From: Devosia enhydra
GTDB taxonomy: Bacteria; Pseudomonadota; Alphaproteobacteria; Rhizobiales; Devosiaceae
NCBI RefSeq assembly: GCF_900119845.1
Contig: NZ_FPKU01000003.1
Coordinates: 1 to 64,000, forward strand
Reading direction: 5' to 3'
DNA: 64,000 bases
This document shows, piece by piece, positions 25,204 to 32,982 of the stretch. The notes under the pieces are model-generated. The model had not been told where the DNA came from. It worked only from the letters and a program-made list of their open reading frames with translations, and ran no database searches. Both the position numbers and the translations under genes were made by a program. Positions within the stretch are counted from its first letter, which is position 1. Each line of letters starts with the position of its first letter.

Positions 25204-25356
25204 GCCTCGTCCTTCGAGACGCCTCTGCGAGGCTCCTCAGGATGAGGCCTGCGGTACCACTGCGCTCTTTCGCCCTCATTGTGCATAGTCCCGCGCGCTC
25301 CACTCTCTCGCCCTCATCCTGAGGTGCTTTGCGCAGCAAAGCCTCGAAGGACGAGG
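25204..25356. repeat. Two inverted copies of a rhizobial-type palindromic element
   Basis: Copy 1 (25204-25248) begins GCCTCGTCCTTCGAGACGCC and ends CTCCTCAGGATGAGGC. Copy 2 (25312-25356) is the same element on the other strand, beginning CCTCATCCTGAGGTGC and ending CTCGAAGGACGAGG. The conserved ends pair with each other and the middle forms its own small hairpin. Such elements are widespread in Hyphomicrobiales intergenic DNA. They fill most of the gap between the gntR gene and the first ATPase gene. Confidence 0.75.
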
Positions 25357-25487
25357 GCGCTGCACCCGCCACCCCGCATCAACCCTTGCAAATCGTATAA
25401 TAGTATACAATCATCGCTGACCTAGACGCTGCCGAACCGCCTCCGGCTTTCGCCGGATCGCACAGATAGGAAGGTCCGCCCCACCCG
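25357..25487. other. Leader region of the ATPase operon without a gene
   Basis: The gap between the gntR stop (25162) and the dppD-type start (25488) is 325 nt. Its first part holds the two palindromic elements. The rest contains operator-like site C and no convincing reading frame. Confidence 0.5.
25392..25414 (+). promoter_or_regulatory. Operator-like site C upstream of the ABC ATPase genes
   Basis: ATCGTATAATAGTATACAAT (25392-25411) matches site A at 17 of 20 positions when that is read on the opposite strand, and 13 consecutive bases (AGTATACAATCAT) are identical in both. A perfect TATAAT (25396-25401) lies within it, but no good -35 is seen. The site is 74 nt before the dppD-type start. 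It should place the ATPase genes under the same GntR regulator as the permeases. Confidence 0.65.
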
Positions 25488-26495
25488 ATGCCGCTGCCCA
25501 AACCTACCGCCGTCCCGCCTGCCGCCCCGCTGCTCGAGGTCGAAAACCTGAGGGTTTCCTTCGGGACGACCGAGATCGTGGGGGGCATGAGCTTTACGCT
25601 CAGGGCCGGCGAGACGCTCGGCATCGTGGGGGAATCGGGATCGGGCAAGTCGATGACGGCGCTGGCCATCATGCGGCTCCTGCCCTTCGGCGGGACATTG
25701 ACGGCCGATCGCCTGCGGCTCATGGGCGAGGATATTCTTACCGCCGACGAGGGCCACCTCGAGAACCTGCGCGGGTCGGCCATGGGCATGATCTTCCAGG
25801 AGCCTATGACCGCGCTCAACCCCGTCCTGACCATCGGTGACCAGCTGATGGAAACGGTGCGCCGCCATACCGGCATCGGCCGCCGCGAGGCGCGCGACCG
25901 CGCCATCGAGGCGCTGCGCCGGGTGGGCATTCCCTCTCCCGAAACCCGCGTCGACGATTATCCGCACCGGCTTTCGGGCGGCATGCGGCAGCGCGTGATG
26001 ATCGCCATGTCGCTGATCTGCCGGCCCAAGCTGCTGATCGCCGACGAACCGACCACCGCGCTCGACGTCACCATCCAGGCGCAGATCCTCGACCTGATGG
26101 CCGATCTGCAATCGGAATATGGCATGGGCATCATCCTGATCAGCCATGATTTGCGCGTAGTCTCGGCCTTCACCGATCGCGTCATGATCATGTATCTGGG
26201 GCGCGTGATGGAGGATGCGCGCGCCAATGTGGTGTTCGATGCGCCCCGCCATCCCTATACCGAGGGGCTCCTCGCCTCGATCCCGCCCGTCGATCGCGAC
26301 GAGGTGCGCCTCAAGGCGATCGAGGGCATGGTGCCGCCGGCCTTCGCGCCACCGCCGGGGTGCCGGTTCGAGCCGCGTTGCGCCTATGCCCGCCCGCCCT
26401 GCAGCACTGCCGAACCGCCGCTTGTCGATCTCGGGGACAACCATCGCGCCGCCTGCATCCGCAATACCGGCTACCAGTTCAGGCAGGTGCCGTAA
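25488..26495 (+). CDS. Dipeptide/oligopeptide ABC transporter ATP-binding protein (DppD type)
   Basis: A 335-residue ATPase with Walker A GESGSGKS, signature LSGGMRQRV, Walker [13 protein letters not shown] and the H-loop ISHDLRVVS. The C-terminal oligo_HPY extension has the cysteine pattern [14 protein letters not shown] followed by a final Cys, typical of DppD/OppD and known to bind an iron-sulfur cluster in some members. It is overlapped at its stop by the next ATPase gene (TAATG). It would energise the permeases encoded at 20762-22610. Confidence 0.93.
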   Translation: MPLPKPTAVPPAAPLLEVENLRVSFGTTEIVGGMSFTLRAGETLGIVGESGSGKSMTALAIMRLLPFGGTLTADRLRLMGEDILTADEGHLENLRGSAMGMIFQEPMTALNPVLTIGDQLMETVRRHTGIGRREARDRAIEALRRVGIPSPETRVDDYPHRLSGGMRQRVMIAMSLICRPKLLIADEPTTALDVTIQAQILDLMADLQSEYGMGIILISHDLRVVSAFTDRVMIMYLGRVMEDARANVVFDAPRHPYTEGLLASIPPVDRDEVRLKAIEGMVPPAFAPPPGCRFEPRCAYARPPCSTAEPPLVDLGDNHRAACIRNTGYQFRQVP

Positions 26496-27499
26496 TGGAC
26501 GCTGTTGCAGAGACCCGCCCGCCCCGCCCCCTGCTCGAAGTCGAACATCTGGCCCGGCACTTCACACTCGGGCGCCGCGGCCTCTTCGGCGGTAACCAGC
26601 GCATCCTGCGCGCCGTCGACGATGTCAGCTTTTCGATCGGCAAGGGTGAGACGCTCGGGCTCGTGGGCGAAAGCGGCTGCGGCAAGACCACCACCGGCCG
26701 GCTGATCCTGCGACTCATCGAGCCCTCGGAGGGCGTCGTGCGCTTCGATGGCCGCGACGTGCGGGCGATGGGGGCCGGCGAGTTGCGGGCGCTGAGGCGC
26801 GACATGCAGATCGTTTTCCAAGACCCCTTCGGCGCCCTCAACCCGCGCATGACAGCCGGTGAACTGATCGTCGAGCCGCTGGTGATCCATGATGTGGGCG
26901 ACACCGTCTCACGCGAAAAGCGCCTGCGGCAGCTTCTCGACCGGGTCGGGCTCGCCACCCATCACGCGGCGCGCTTTCCGCATGAATTTTCAGGCGGCCA
27001 GCGGCAGCGGCTCTGCATCGCGCGCGCGCTGTCGCTCGATCCGGCCTTCATCGTCTGCGACGAGGCGGTGTCGGCGCTCGACGTGTCCGTTCAGGCGCAG
27101 ATCCTCAACCTGTTGCAGGATCTGAAGCACGATCTGGGGCTGACCTATCTGTTTATCTCGCATGACCTCGGCGTCGTGCGGCACATCTCCGACCGGGTGG
27201 CGGTGATGTATCTGGGCCAGATCGTCGAGATCGGCCCCAAGGGCGCGATCTTCAACGCGCCGGCTCACCCCTACACGCAGGCGCTGCTGGGCTCGGTGCC
27301 CACCGCCGACAAGGGGCGGAAATCCTTCTTCACCATCAAGGGAGACGTGCCCTCGGCCGCCAATCCGCCCAGCGGCTGCCGCTTCCACACCCGCTGCCCC
27401 ATCGCCCAACCCGTCTGCTCCACCACCGCCCCTCCTCCGGTCACCGTGAGCCCGGGCCATACGGCCAACTGCCATTTCGCCAAGCCGGCCGCATCCTGA
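26495..27499 (+). CDS. Dipeptide/oligopeptide ABC transporter ATP-binding protein (DppF type)
   Basis: A 334-residue ATPase with Walker A GESGCGKTT, Q-loop FQDPFGALNPRMTAGE, signature FSGGQRQRL, Walker B FIVCDEAVSALD and the H-loop ISHDLGVVR. The ending CRFHTRCPIAQPVC is the oligo_HPY cysteine motif. The ATG shares a base with the stop of the DppD-type gene (TAATG), so the two are translationally coupled. In the usual DppF motif the segment before SALD reads DEPV; here it is DEAV, a mild change next to the Walker B aspartate-glutamate pair, which is kept. Confidence 0.93.
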   Translation: MDAVAETRPPRPLLEVEHLARHFTLGRRGLFGGNQRILRAVDDVSFSIGKGETLGLVGESGCGKTTTGRLILRLIEPSEGVVRFDGRDVRAMGAGELRALRRDMQIVFQDPFGALNPRMTAGELIVEPLVIHDVGDTVSREKRLRQLLDRVGLATHHAARFPHEFSGGQRQRLCIARALSLDPAFIVCDEAVSALDVSVQAQILNLLQDLKHDLGLTYLFISHDLGVVRHISDRVAVMYLGQIVEIGPKGAIFNAPAHPYTQALLGSVPTADKGRKSFFTIKGDVPSAANPPSGCRFHTRCPIAQPVCSTTAPPPVTVSPGHTANCHFAKPAAS

Positions 27500-27508
27500 C
27501 CCCGCTTC

Positions 27509-27532
27509 GCCTCCCCCCTATACGGGGGAGGC
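27509..27532. repeat. Fourth copy of the G/C-run palindrome
   Basis: GCCTCCCCC and GGGGGAGGC form a 9-bp inverted repeat around a short centre, 9 nt after the DppF-type stop. It is followed by CGGGTGGGGGTG, much like the copy at 20654-20674. It probably helps end the ATPase operon. Confidence 0.65.
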
Positions 27533-27581
27533 CGGGTGGGGGTGGCGCCACAGGCGCTGCACTAGGGGCTCCTCGCGCGCT

Positions 27582-27607
27582 CTGCAAAAAATAGTCCCTT
27601 TTTGCAG
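27582..27607. promoter_or_regulatory. 9-bp inverted repeat upstream of the dehydrogenase/alpha-galactosidase operon
   Basis: CTGCAAAAA (27582-27590) and TTTTTGCAG (27599-27607) match perfectly around an 8-nt spacer, 65 nt before the dehydrogenase start. It is either an operator or a hairpin in the leader. It does not match the GntR-type or LacI-type sites elsewhere in the window. Confidence 0.5.
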
Positions 27608-27672
27608 GTCGATCTTCGTGGCTGGCCACGCCCCAAAGGCGTAAACAGCCGCCGTTCGTTGGAGGATCGAAG

Positions 27673-28725
27673 ATGACCGAGAAAGCCCTGGCCCTTGCCG
27701 CACCCAAAGAGCTGGTCTTCGAGCCCTACGAGACCGCCCCGCTCGGACCCGACGAGGTGCGCATCGCCACGCTCCATTCGGGCATCAGCGCCGGCACCGA
27801 GCTGACCCAGTATCGCGGCACCAGCCCGTTCATGCAGCGGCAATGGGATGTCGGCATGCGGCTTTTCCGCGATGCCGAAAAGCCCAGCTGGGAGTGGCCG
27901 GTGCGCAATCTGGGCTATGAGGAAGTGGGCGAGATCGTCGAGACCGGCCGCGAGGTCACCCGCCTCCGCCCCGGCCAGCGCGTTTTCGGCACCTGGGGCC
28001 ATCGCACCGCCCATGTGATGAGCGAGACCGACGCCATCGCCCGCCTCATGCCCGGAGGCGCCGATCCGCTCATCGGCATCTTCTCCCATATCGGCGCCGT
28101 GGCGCTCAATGGCGTGCATGATGCGCAGATCCGCATGGGCGATCTCGTCGTGGTCTTCGGGCTCGGCGTGCCGGGCCAGATCGTTTTGCAGGGCGCCCGC
28201 GCCTCTGGCGCCACCGTTATCGGGGTCGATCCCGTCGCCGCGCGCCGCGATCTGGCGCTGACACTCGGTGCCGATCGCGTGCTCGACCCCACCGCCGGCT
28301 CCATCGCCGAGATCGTCAAGAGCGAGACCGGCGGGCGCGGCGCCGATATCTGCATCGAGGTCTCCGGCGCCCCCCGCGCGCTGGCCGAAGCTATGCGCAC
28401 CGTGGCTTATGCGAGCCGCGTCGTCGCCATGGGCTTTTTCCAGGGCGAGGCGCGAGGGCTGATGTTGGGCGAGGAATTCCACCACAACCGCATCGAGCTC
28501 GTCTCGTCCCAGATCTCGGGCGTCGCCCCCGCCATCAGCCATCGCTGGAACAAGCTCCGGCTGTGGCAGACCGCGGTCCGCCTTCAGCATGAGGGGCGCC
28601 TCAACCTGCTGCCGCTGATTTCGCACAGCGTGCCCTTTGCCGAGGCCCCTGCCCTGTTCGCGCGGCTCGATGCTGGCGAACCCGGCCTCATGCAGGCCGT
28701 GCTGGATTTCGAGGCCCGCAGATGA
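27673..28725 (+). CDS. Medium-chain dehydrogenase/reductase of the non-zinc type
   Basis: A 350-residue MDR protein, start at ATG with GGAGG upstream. The N-terminal GroES-like domain reads LHSGISAGTELTQYRGTSP, a variant shared with BchC-like enzymes. The cysteine and GHE zinc ligands of classic alcohol dehydrogenases are replaced (SGISAGTE, GYEEVGEI), and the four-cysteine structural zinc loop is missing. The cofactor domain has VFGLGVPGQIVLQGARASGATVIGVD, so NAD(P) binding is kept. Its stop overlaps the GH36 start by 4 nt, suggesting that the two act on the same sugar. Oxidation of a sugar hydroxyl before or after glycoside cleavage is a reasonable guess. Confidence 0.85.
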   Translation: MTEKALALAAPKELVFEPYETAPLGPDEVRIATLHSGISAGTELTQYRGTSPFMQRQWDVGMRLFRDAEKPSWEWPVRNLGYEEVGEIVETGREVTRLRPGQRVFGTWGHRTAHVMSETDAIARLMPGGADPLIGIFSHIGAVALNGVHDAQIRMGDLVVVFGLGVPGQIVLQGARASGATVIGVDPVAARRDLALTLGADRVLDPTAGSIAEIVKSETGGRGADICIEVSGAPRALAEAMRTVAYASRVVAMGFFQGEARGLMLGEEFHHNRIELVSSQISGVAPAISHRWNKLRLWQTAVRLQHEGRLNLLPLISHSVPFAEAPALFARLDAGEPGLMQAVLDFEARR

Positions 28726-30662
28726 CCACCCCCTTCGCCTTCGATCGCGAGACCCTCACCCTCGCCGGCGCCGGCATCCTGATCGAGGGTCTCGTGCCGC
28801 TGCTCGATGGCGCCGTGTTTTCCGCCACGCCGCCTTCGCTCACCGGCGCCGATTGCGTCTGGCAGCGCAGCGATGGCCTGCGTTTCGTGCTCTCGATCAC
28901 CTCCGAGCAAGGCCGCACCCGGCTCGACATGCGCGTCGAGGGCTTTGCCGGAACGCTGGCCCCTTCGGCCATCGGGCTCAGGTTCACCCGCATCGCCAAT
29001 GTGCAGCGCTATCTGCGCAATGGCTATATGAGCTGGGATGGCTCCTATTTCGTCGAGCCCGACGCCGTCCGCAGCCTCACTCCGCCCGATCCCACTCTGC
29101 TCGAAGCCTATGCGATGACGGCGCTGGTGCCGCGGGGACAGGCTCAAACTGCCGTTCTCGGCTTTCTCCGTCACGACCGCTTCCAGTCGCGCCTGCGCTT
29201 TTCCTTCGCCGATGGCCCGCTCGGGCTCGATATCGAAACCCTCATCGATGGCGTGCCGCATGAGGGCAAAGTCGCTGCCGAGACCCTCGTGCTCTTTGCC
29301 GGCGGCGCCGATATCGAGGCTACGCTGCGCGACTGGGCCCGGCAGGTTGCCGAGGCCTCGCCCCTGCCTCCGCGCCTCCCCGCCCGGCGCCTCACCGGCT
29401 GGTGCTCCTGGTACAATCTCTACGCCTCGCTCAGCGAGCCGGTGCTGCGCGAGCATCTCGGCGCCGCGCGCCGCTTCCGCGACGAGACCCAGACGCCCTT
29501 CGACATTTTCTTGATCGATGATGGCTTCACCCCCGAAATGGGAGACTGGCTCGATTTCAAGCCGGGGCTCGAAGGGCTGCCCCAGTTGCTCTCCGATATC
29601 GCCGCCGAAGGCTTCACCCCCGGCCTCTGGATCGCCCCCTTCATGGTGGGCAATCGCTCGAAGCTCTATCGCGAGCATCCCGACTGGGTGGTGAAAAGCC
29701 GCGCGACCGGCGCGCCGCTGGCCCCGATGACCTTTTATGGCGAGTTTCGCTGGCACAAGCGCAGCGAGGAATATTACGTCCTCGACGTCACCCATCCCGA
29801 GGCAGAAGCCTATATCCGCTCGGTCTTCCGCATCTGGGCGAAGGAGTGGGGCTGCGCCTATTTCAAGACCGATTTCATGCATTTAGGCGCCATGTATGGC
29901 CCCGAGGCGGCGCGCTGGCATCGCGACGGCCTCTCCCGCATGCAGATCTGGATGACCATGGCGCGCCTCATCCGAGAGGAGATCGGCGAAGCCCAATGGC
30001 TCCTCTGCGGATCACCCCTCTGGGCTCCGGTCGGGCTCTGTGATGCGCTGCGCATCGGGCGCGATATCGGGGTCACCTGGCACGGGCATTATTCCGCCGA
30101 ATCGCTGCTGCGCGACCAGGCCAGCCGCAATTTCGCCAATGGCATTCTGTGGCAGGCCGATCCCGACTGCATCCTTTTGCGCGATCGCTTCCACCAGCTC
30201 TCCGATGCGCAGGTGCATTCGCTCGCCCGCTATGCCGGGCTTTCGGGCGGCGTGCTGATGACCAGCGACCAGCTTGACGAAGTCCCCTCGGCCCGCCGCG
30301 CGCTCCTCGCCGAGCTGGCCGACGATGGCGAACCCTTCGCCTGCGATTTCCCGGAACTGGGCCGCGCGAGCCTGCGCTACCGGCCCGGCCACGCGCCCGA
30401 TGGCAGCCCGCGCGCCATCGCCGAGGGCGATCCGGTGCTGGTGCAGCGCGTCCGGGCCGGCGATGGCACGGTGCGCATCAACCTCTTCAACACCTCAGAC
30501 CGGCCCACGACGCGGATTTTGTGCCAAGAAACCACAGGGCTCTCGGGCCATCTCGCCGCCACCTGCGATGGCGAGGGGCCGGCCCCGATCGCGACCGCCG
30601 AAGGCTGGCACATCGCGTTTTTGCCCTACCAGTCCCGCCTCGTTACCGTGACGGCCCGGTGA
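28722..30662 (+). CDS. Alpha-galactosidase-like glycoside hydrolase (GH36/melibiase)
   Basis: A 646-residue retaining glycosidase. An N-terminal beta-sandwich domain is followed by a TIM barrel that begins LTGWCSWYNLYASLSEPVL and has FLIDDGFTPEMGDWL. The predicted nucleophile is D384 in FKTDFMHLGAMYG and the acid/base is D448 in RIGRDIGVTWHG. No signal peptide is seen, so the substrate must be imported first. The ATGA overlap with the dehydrogenase gene indicates tight coupling. Family specificity (alpha-galactosides, raffinose-type or modified sugars) cannot be fixed from sequence. No sugar transporter of the usual type lies next to it. Confidence 0.9.
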   Translation: MTTPFAFDRETLTLAGAGILIEGLVPLLDGAVFSATPPSLTGADCVWQRSDGLRFVLSITSEQGRTRLDMRVEGFAGTLAPSAIGLRFTRIANVQRYLRNGYMSWDGSYFVEPDAVRSLTPPDPTLLEAYAMTALVPRGQAQTAVLGFLRHDRFQSRLRFSFADGPLGLDIETLIDGVPHEGKVAAETLVLFAGGADIEATLRDWARQVAEASPLPPRLPARRLTGWCSWYNLYASLSEPVLREHLGAARRFRDETQTPFDIFLIDDGFTPEMGDWLDFKPGLEGLPQLLSDIAAEGFTPGLWIAPFMVGNRSKLYREHPDWVVKSRATGAPLAPMTFYGEFRWHKRSEEYYVLDVTHPEAEAYIRSVFRIWAKEWGCAYFKTDFMHLGAMYGPEAARWHRDGLSRMQIWMTMARLIREEIGEAQWLLCGSPLWAPVGLCDALRIGRDIGVTWHGHYSAESLLRDQASRNFANGILWQADPDCILLRDRFHQLSDAQVHSLARYAGLSGGVLMTSDQLDEVPSARRALLAELADDGEPFACDFPELGRASLRYRPGHAPDGSPRAIAEGDPVLVQRVRAGDGTVRINLFNTSDRPTTRILCQETTGLSGHLAATCDGEGPAPIATAEGWHIAFLPYQSRLVTVTAR

Positions 30663-30680
30663 GTGCGCAACGCCCCTCCG

Positions 30681-31379
30681 TCAGGTCGCGATGTTGCGAT
30701 TGCGCACGGGCCGCACCTGCGGGGCGGGCGGCAGCAGCGCCCTGATGTCGACAAAGGGAAAGATCGGCTCGAACCGATAGGCCTCGGCCTGTTCGGTCTC
30801 CCCGCCATTGGCCTGTGCTGCCCGGAAGCGGTTGAGGAGGCCCGTGGCCACCACGAAGCGCTCTGGATCTTGCGAAGCATGGGCGCGGATGGCGCGCGCC
30901 TTCATCTCGGCATGGGCGGTGATGTCGACATAGTGGGTCGGCGCGAACCCCACCCCGCGCAGATTGTCGGCATGGATGACCGGCGCGGTAAAGGACGCCG
31001 CGATGCCCACCGCCTCCGAAAGCGCGCGGTGGTCCCCGTGATAGTCGTTGCCCGCATGGGTCACGATGATATCGGGCAGAACCTCGCCGATCAGCCCCTT
31101 GAGCCCACCCACCAGCCCCGCATCGGGCACCAGCGCGCCATCGGGAAAATCGAGAAAGCGCGGCGCAACGCCCAGCAGCGCCGCGGCTTCGGCCGCCTCG
31201 CGCTTGCGCGTCCGGCTCATTTCGGCGGGATCGCCCGTTCCGCCCTTGGCGCCATCGGTGGCAATCGCGATCGTCACCGTCGCCCCCGCCACGGACCATG
31301 CGGAGAGCGCGCCGAACATGTAGATTTCGACGTCGTCGGGATGGGCCCCGAGCGCCAGAACCCTCAACCCACTGCCCAA
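30681..31379 (-). CDS. PIG-L family deacetylase
   Basis: A 232-residue LmbE-like zinc hydrolase. The motif GAHPDDVE at residues ~11-18 and THAGNDYHGDHRALSEAV provide the metal-binding His and Asp residues. Family members deacetylate N-acetyl sugars, as in mycothiol, bacillithiol and GPI precursors. The start is a TTG ending at 31379 supported by AGGAGG five bases upstream. It converges on the GH36 gene and is divergent from the EamA gene, whose start is only 14 nt away. The context suggests amino-sugar or glycoside breakdown. Confidence 0.9.
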   Translation of the reverse strand: MGSGLRVLALGAHPDDVEIYMFGALSAWSVAGATVTIAIATDGAKGGTGDPAEMSRTRKREAAEAAALLGVAPRFLDFPDGALVPDAGLVGGLKGLIGEVLPDIIVTHAGNDYHGDHRALSEAVGIAASFTAPVIHADNLRGVGFAPTHYVDITAHAEMKARAIRAHASQDPERFVVATGLLNRFRAAQANGGETEQAEAYRFEPIFPFVDIRALLPPAPQVRPVRNRNIAT

Positions 31380-31393
31380 CGGAACCTCCTGTC

Positions 31394-32266
31394 GTGAACC
31401 ACGGCGTCATCCTCGCATTCGTCACCTACGCCACCTTTTCGTGGGGCGATGCCATCGTCAAATCGCTTGCCGGAGGCCCGAGCGTTTTCGAGATCGGCTT
31501 TTTCACGGCCCTTGCGGCCAGCGCCGTCATCTTCTTCACCAAGCCCAAGGGCGAGCGCTGGCGGCATTTCTGGCGCATGAAGCACCCTTACGCCGTCAAT
31601 TTGCGCGCCACCTGCTCGCTTCTGGCCGGGGTGCTGGGCATCTACGCCTTCACCCATATTCCGCTCGCCGAAACCTATGCGCTCATTTTCCTCGCCCCGC
31701 TTCTGACCACGCTCGCCTCGATGGTGCTGCTGGGCGAAAAGATCGGGCCCTATCGCTGGCTGGCCGTCATCACCGGGCTCTGCGGCACGGTGCTGGTGGT
31801 GCAGCCCGGCTTCAAGGCGCTGGAGCTGGGCCATGTCGCGGCGCTTGGCGTCGCGTTCCTCGGGGCCATGACGGTGATCATCCTGCGCACCGTGGCGGCG
31901 GACGAAAAGCGCACCTCGCTTCTGGGCATGATGCTGGCCTATGCGCTGGTGTTCAACTTCTTCGCCATGCTGCCCACCTTCAGCTGGCCGAGCTGGCAGG
32001 AACTCCTGACCATGCTCGCCGCCGGCGCCATCGGGTCGATCGGCCAGGTGACCCTCATCGCGGCCCTCAGGCAGGCGCCGGCCAACCAGGTCGCGCCGGT
32101 GCAATACAGCCAGATCGCCTGGGCCGTGGTCATCGGGGCGAGCTTTTACAACGAGGTTCCGAACCTCCTGGCGCTGATCGGGCTGGCGATTCTGGCAGCC
32201 TCGGGGCTCCTGACGCTGGTGCGCGAAAAGGTGCGCGACGTGCCTGTCATTGCCGACAAACCCTGA
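31394..32266 (+). CDS. EamA/DMT family transporter
   Basis: A 290-residue protein with about ten hydrophobic segments in two EamA repeats. The first repeat contains IPLAETYALIFLAPLLTTLASMVLLGEKIGPYRWLAVITGLCGTVLVVQPG, the second NQVAPVQYSQIAWAVVIGASFYNEVPNLLALIGLAILAASG. The GTG at 31394 is the best start, because the frame upstream is arginine- and proline-rich and runs into the divergent gene. The substrate is unknown; the family exports small metabolites. It may be a stand-alone gene. Confidence 0.87.
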   Translation: MNHGVILAFVTYATFSWGDAIVKSLAGGPSVFEIGFFTALAASAVIFFTKPKGERWRHFWRMKHPYAVNLRATCSLLAGVLGIYAFTHIPLAETYALIFLAPLLTTLASMVLLGEKIGPYRWLAVITGLCGTVLVVQPGFKALELGHVAALGVAFLGAMTVIILRTVAADEKRTSLLGMMLAYALVFNFFAMLPTFSWPSWQELLTMLAAGAIGSIGQVTLIAALRQAPANQVAPVQYSQIAWAVVIGASFYNEVPNLLALIGLAILAASGLLTLVREKVRDVPVIADKP

Positions 32267-32357
32267 TCCCGGCACGCTTTTCATCTCCATCCAGCATGGC
32301 AGCCCTGCGCTTCACGCAGGGCATTTGACTCCTATACGCGCTCGCGCTAGAATTTAA

Positions 32358-32398
32358 AACGTTTGCAAAGGAATAGATCTTCATCGCCAACGTTTGCG
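32358..32398. promoter_or_regulatory. Two AACGTTTGC operator copies 31 bp apart upstream of the truncated lacI-type gene
   Basis: AACGTTTGCA (32358-32367) and AACGTTTGCG (32389-32398) are direct copies separated by 31 bp from start to start, close to three helical turns. The core resembles operators of LacI/GalR proteins, which recognise a central CG in an AT-rich palindrome. They lie 27 to 67 nt before the gene start. Binding is inferred. Confidence 0.6.
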
Positions 32399-32424
32399 AT
32401 GGAATCGGGTCGTTTGGAGGATCG

Positions 32425-32958
32425 ATGCGCGCCAAGACGCTCAAGGAGTTGGCCAGCCGGCTCGACGTGTCGATCACGACCGTCTCGCGCGCGCTTGCCG
32501 GCCATGAGCAGATCGCCGAAAAGACCCGCGAGCGCGTCGTCAAGGCGGCGCAGGAACTGGGCTACGTGCCCAACCGCGCCGCGCGCCAGCTCGTTTCGGG
32601 GCGCTCGGGTTTCGTGTGCATGGCCCTGCCGATCCGAGGCCCCAATTTCGTCGACAGCTATTTCGGCGATTTCGTCATGGGGCTGGGCGAAGGCCTCGTC
32701 GCCGATGGCGTCGATCTCTTTCTCGCCGCCGCCCAGCCGGGTCAGACCGAGTTGCAGGTGCTGCGCCACGTCGTGGAAGCCGGCCAGGCCGACGGCATCG
32801 TCCTTACCCGTATCGGGGAGGAGGATGAGCGGGTCGCCTATCTCAAGGCGCGCGATTTCCCCTTCGTCGCCCACGGTCGGCTCAAGGCCGAAGCCACAAG
32901 CTACAGCTGGCTCGATGCCATGGTCATCGAGTTCCTCGAAAGCCAGAAAGCGACGTAA
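32425..32958 (+). pseudogene. LacI family regulator, truncated to about half length
   Basis: The 177-residue product starts after GGAGG with a complete HTH (KTLKELASRLDVSITTVSRALAGHEQIAEKTRERVVKAAQELGYVPNRAARQLVSGRSG) and a normal first part of the periplasmic-binding-like domain (VCMALPIRGP, YFGDFVMGLGEGLVADGVDL, ADGIVLTRI, FPFVAHGR). LacI proteins are usually ~330-345 residues. Here the frame departs from the family after ~165 residues (SYSWLDAMVIEFLESQKAT) and stops, so the second half of the effector domain is missing. I see no remainder in other frames before the convergent hydrolase gene, which points to a deletion and not a simple frameshift. It might still bind DNA without responding to sugar. 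Confidence 0.75.
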
Positions 32959-32982
32959 GCACTGCCATTCGGCGCGAAGGCC

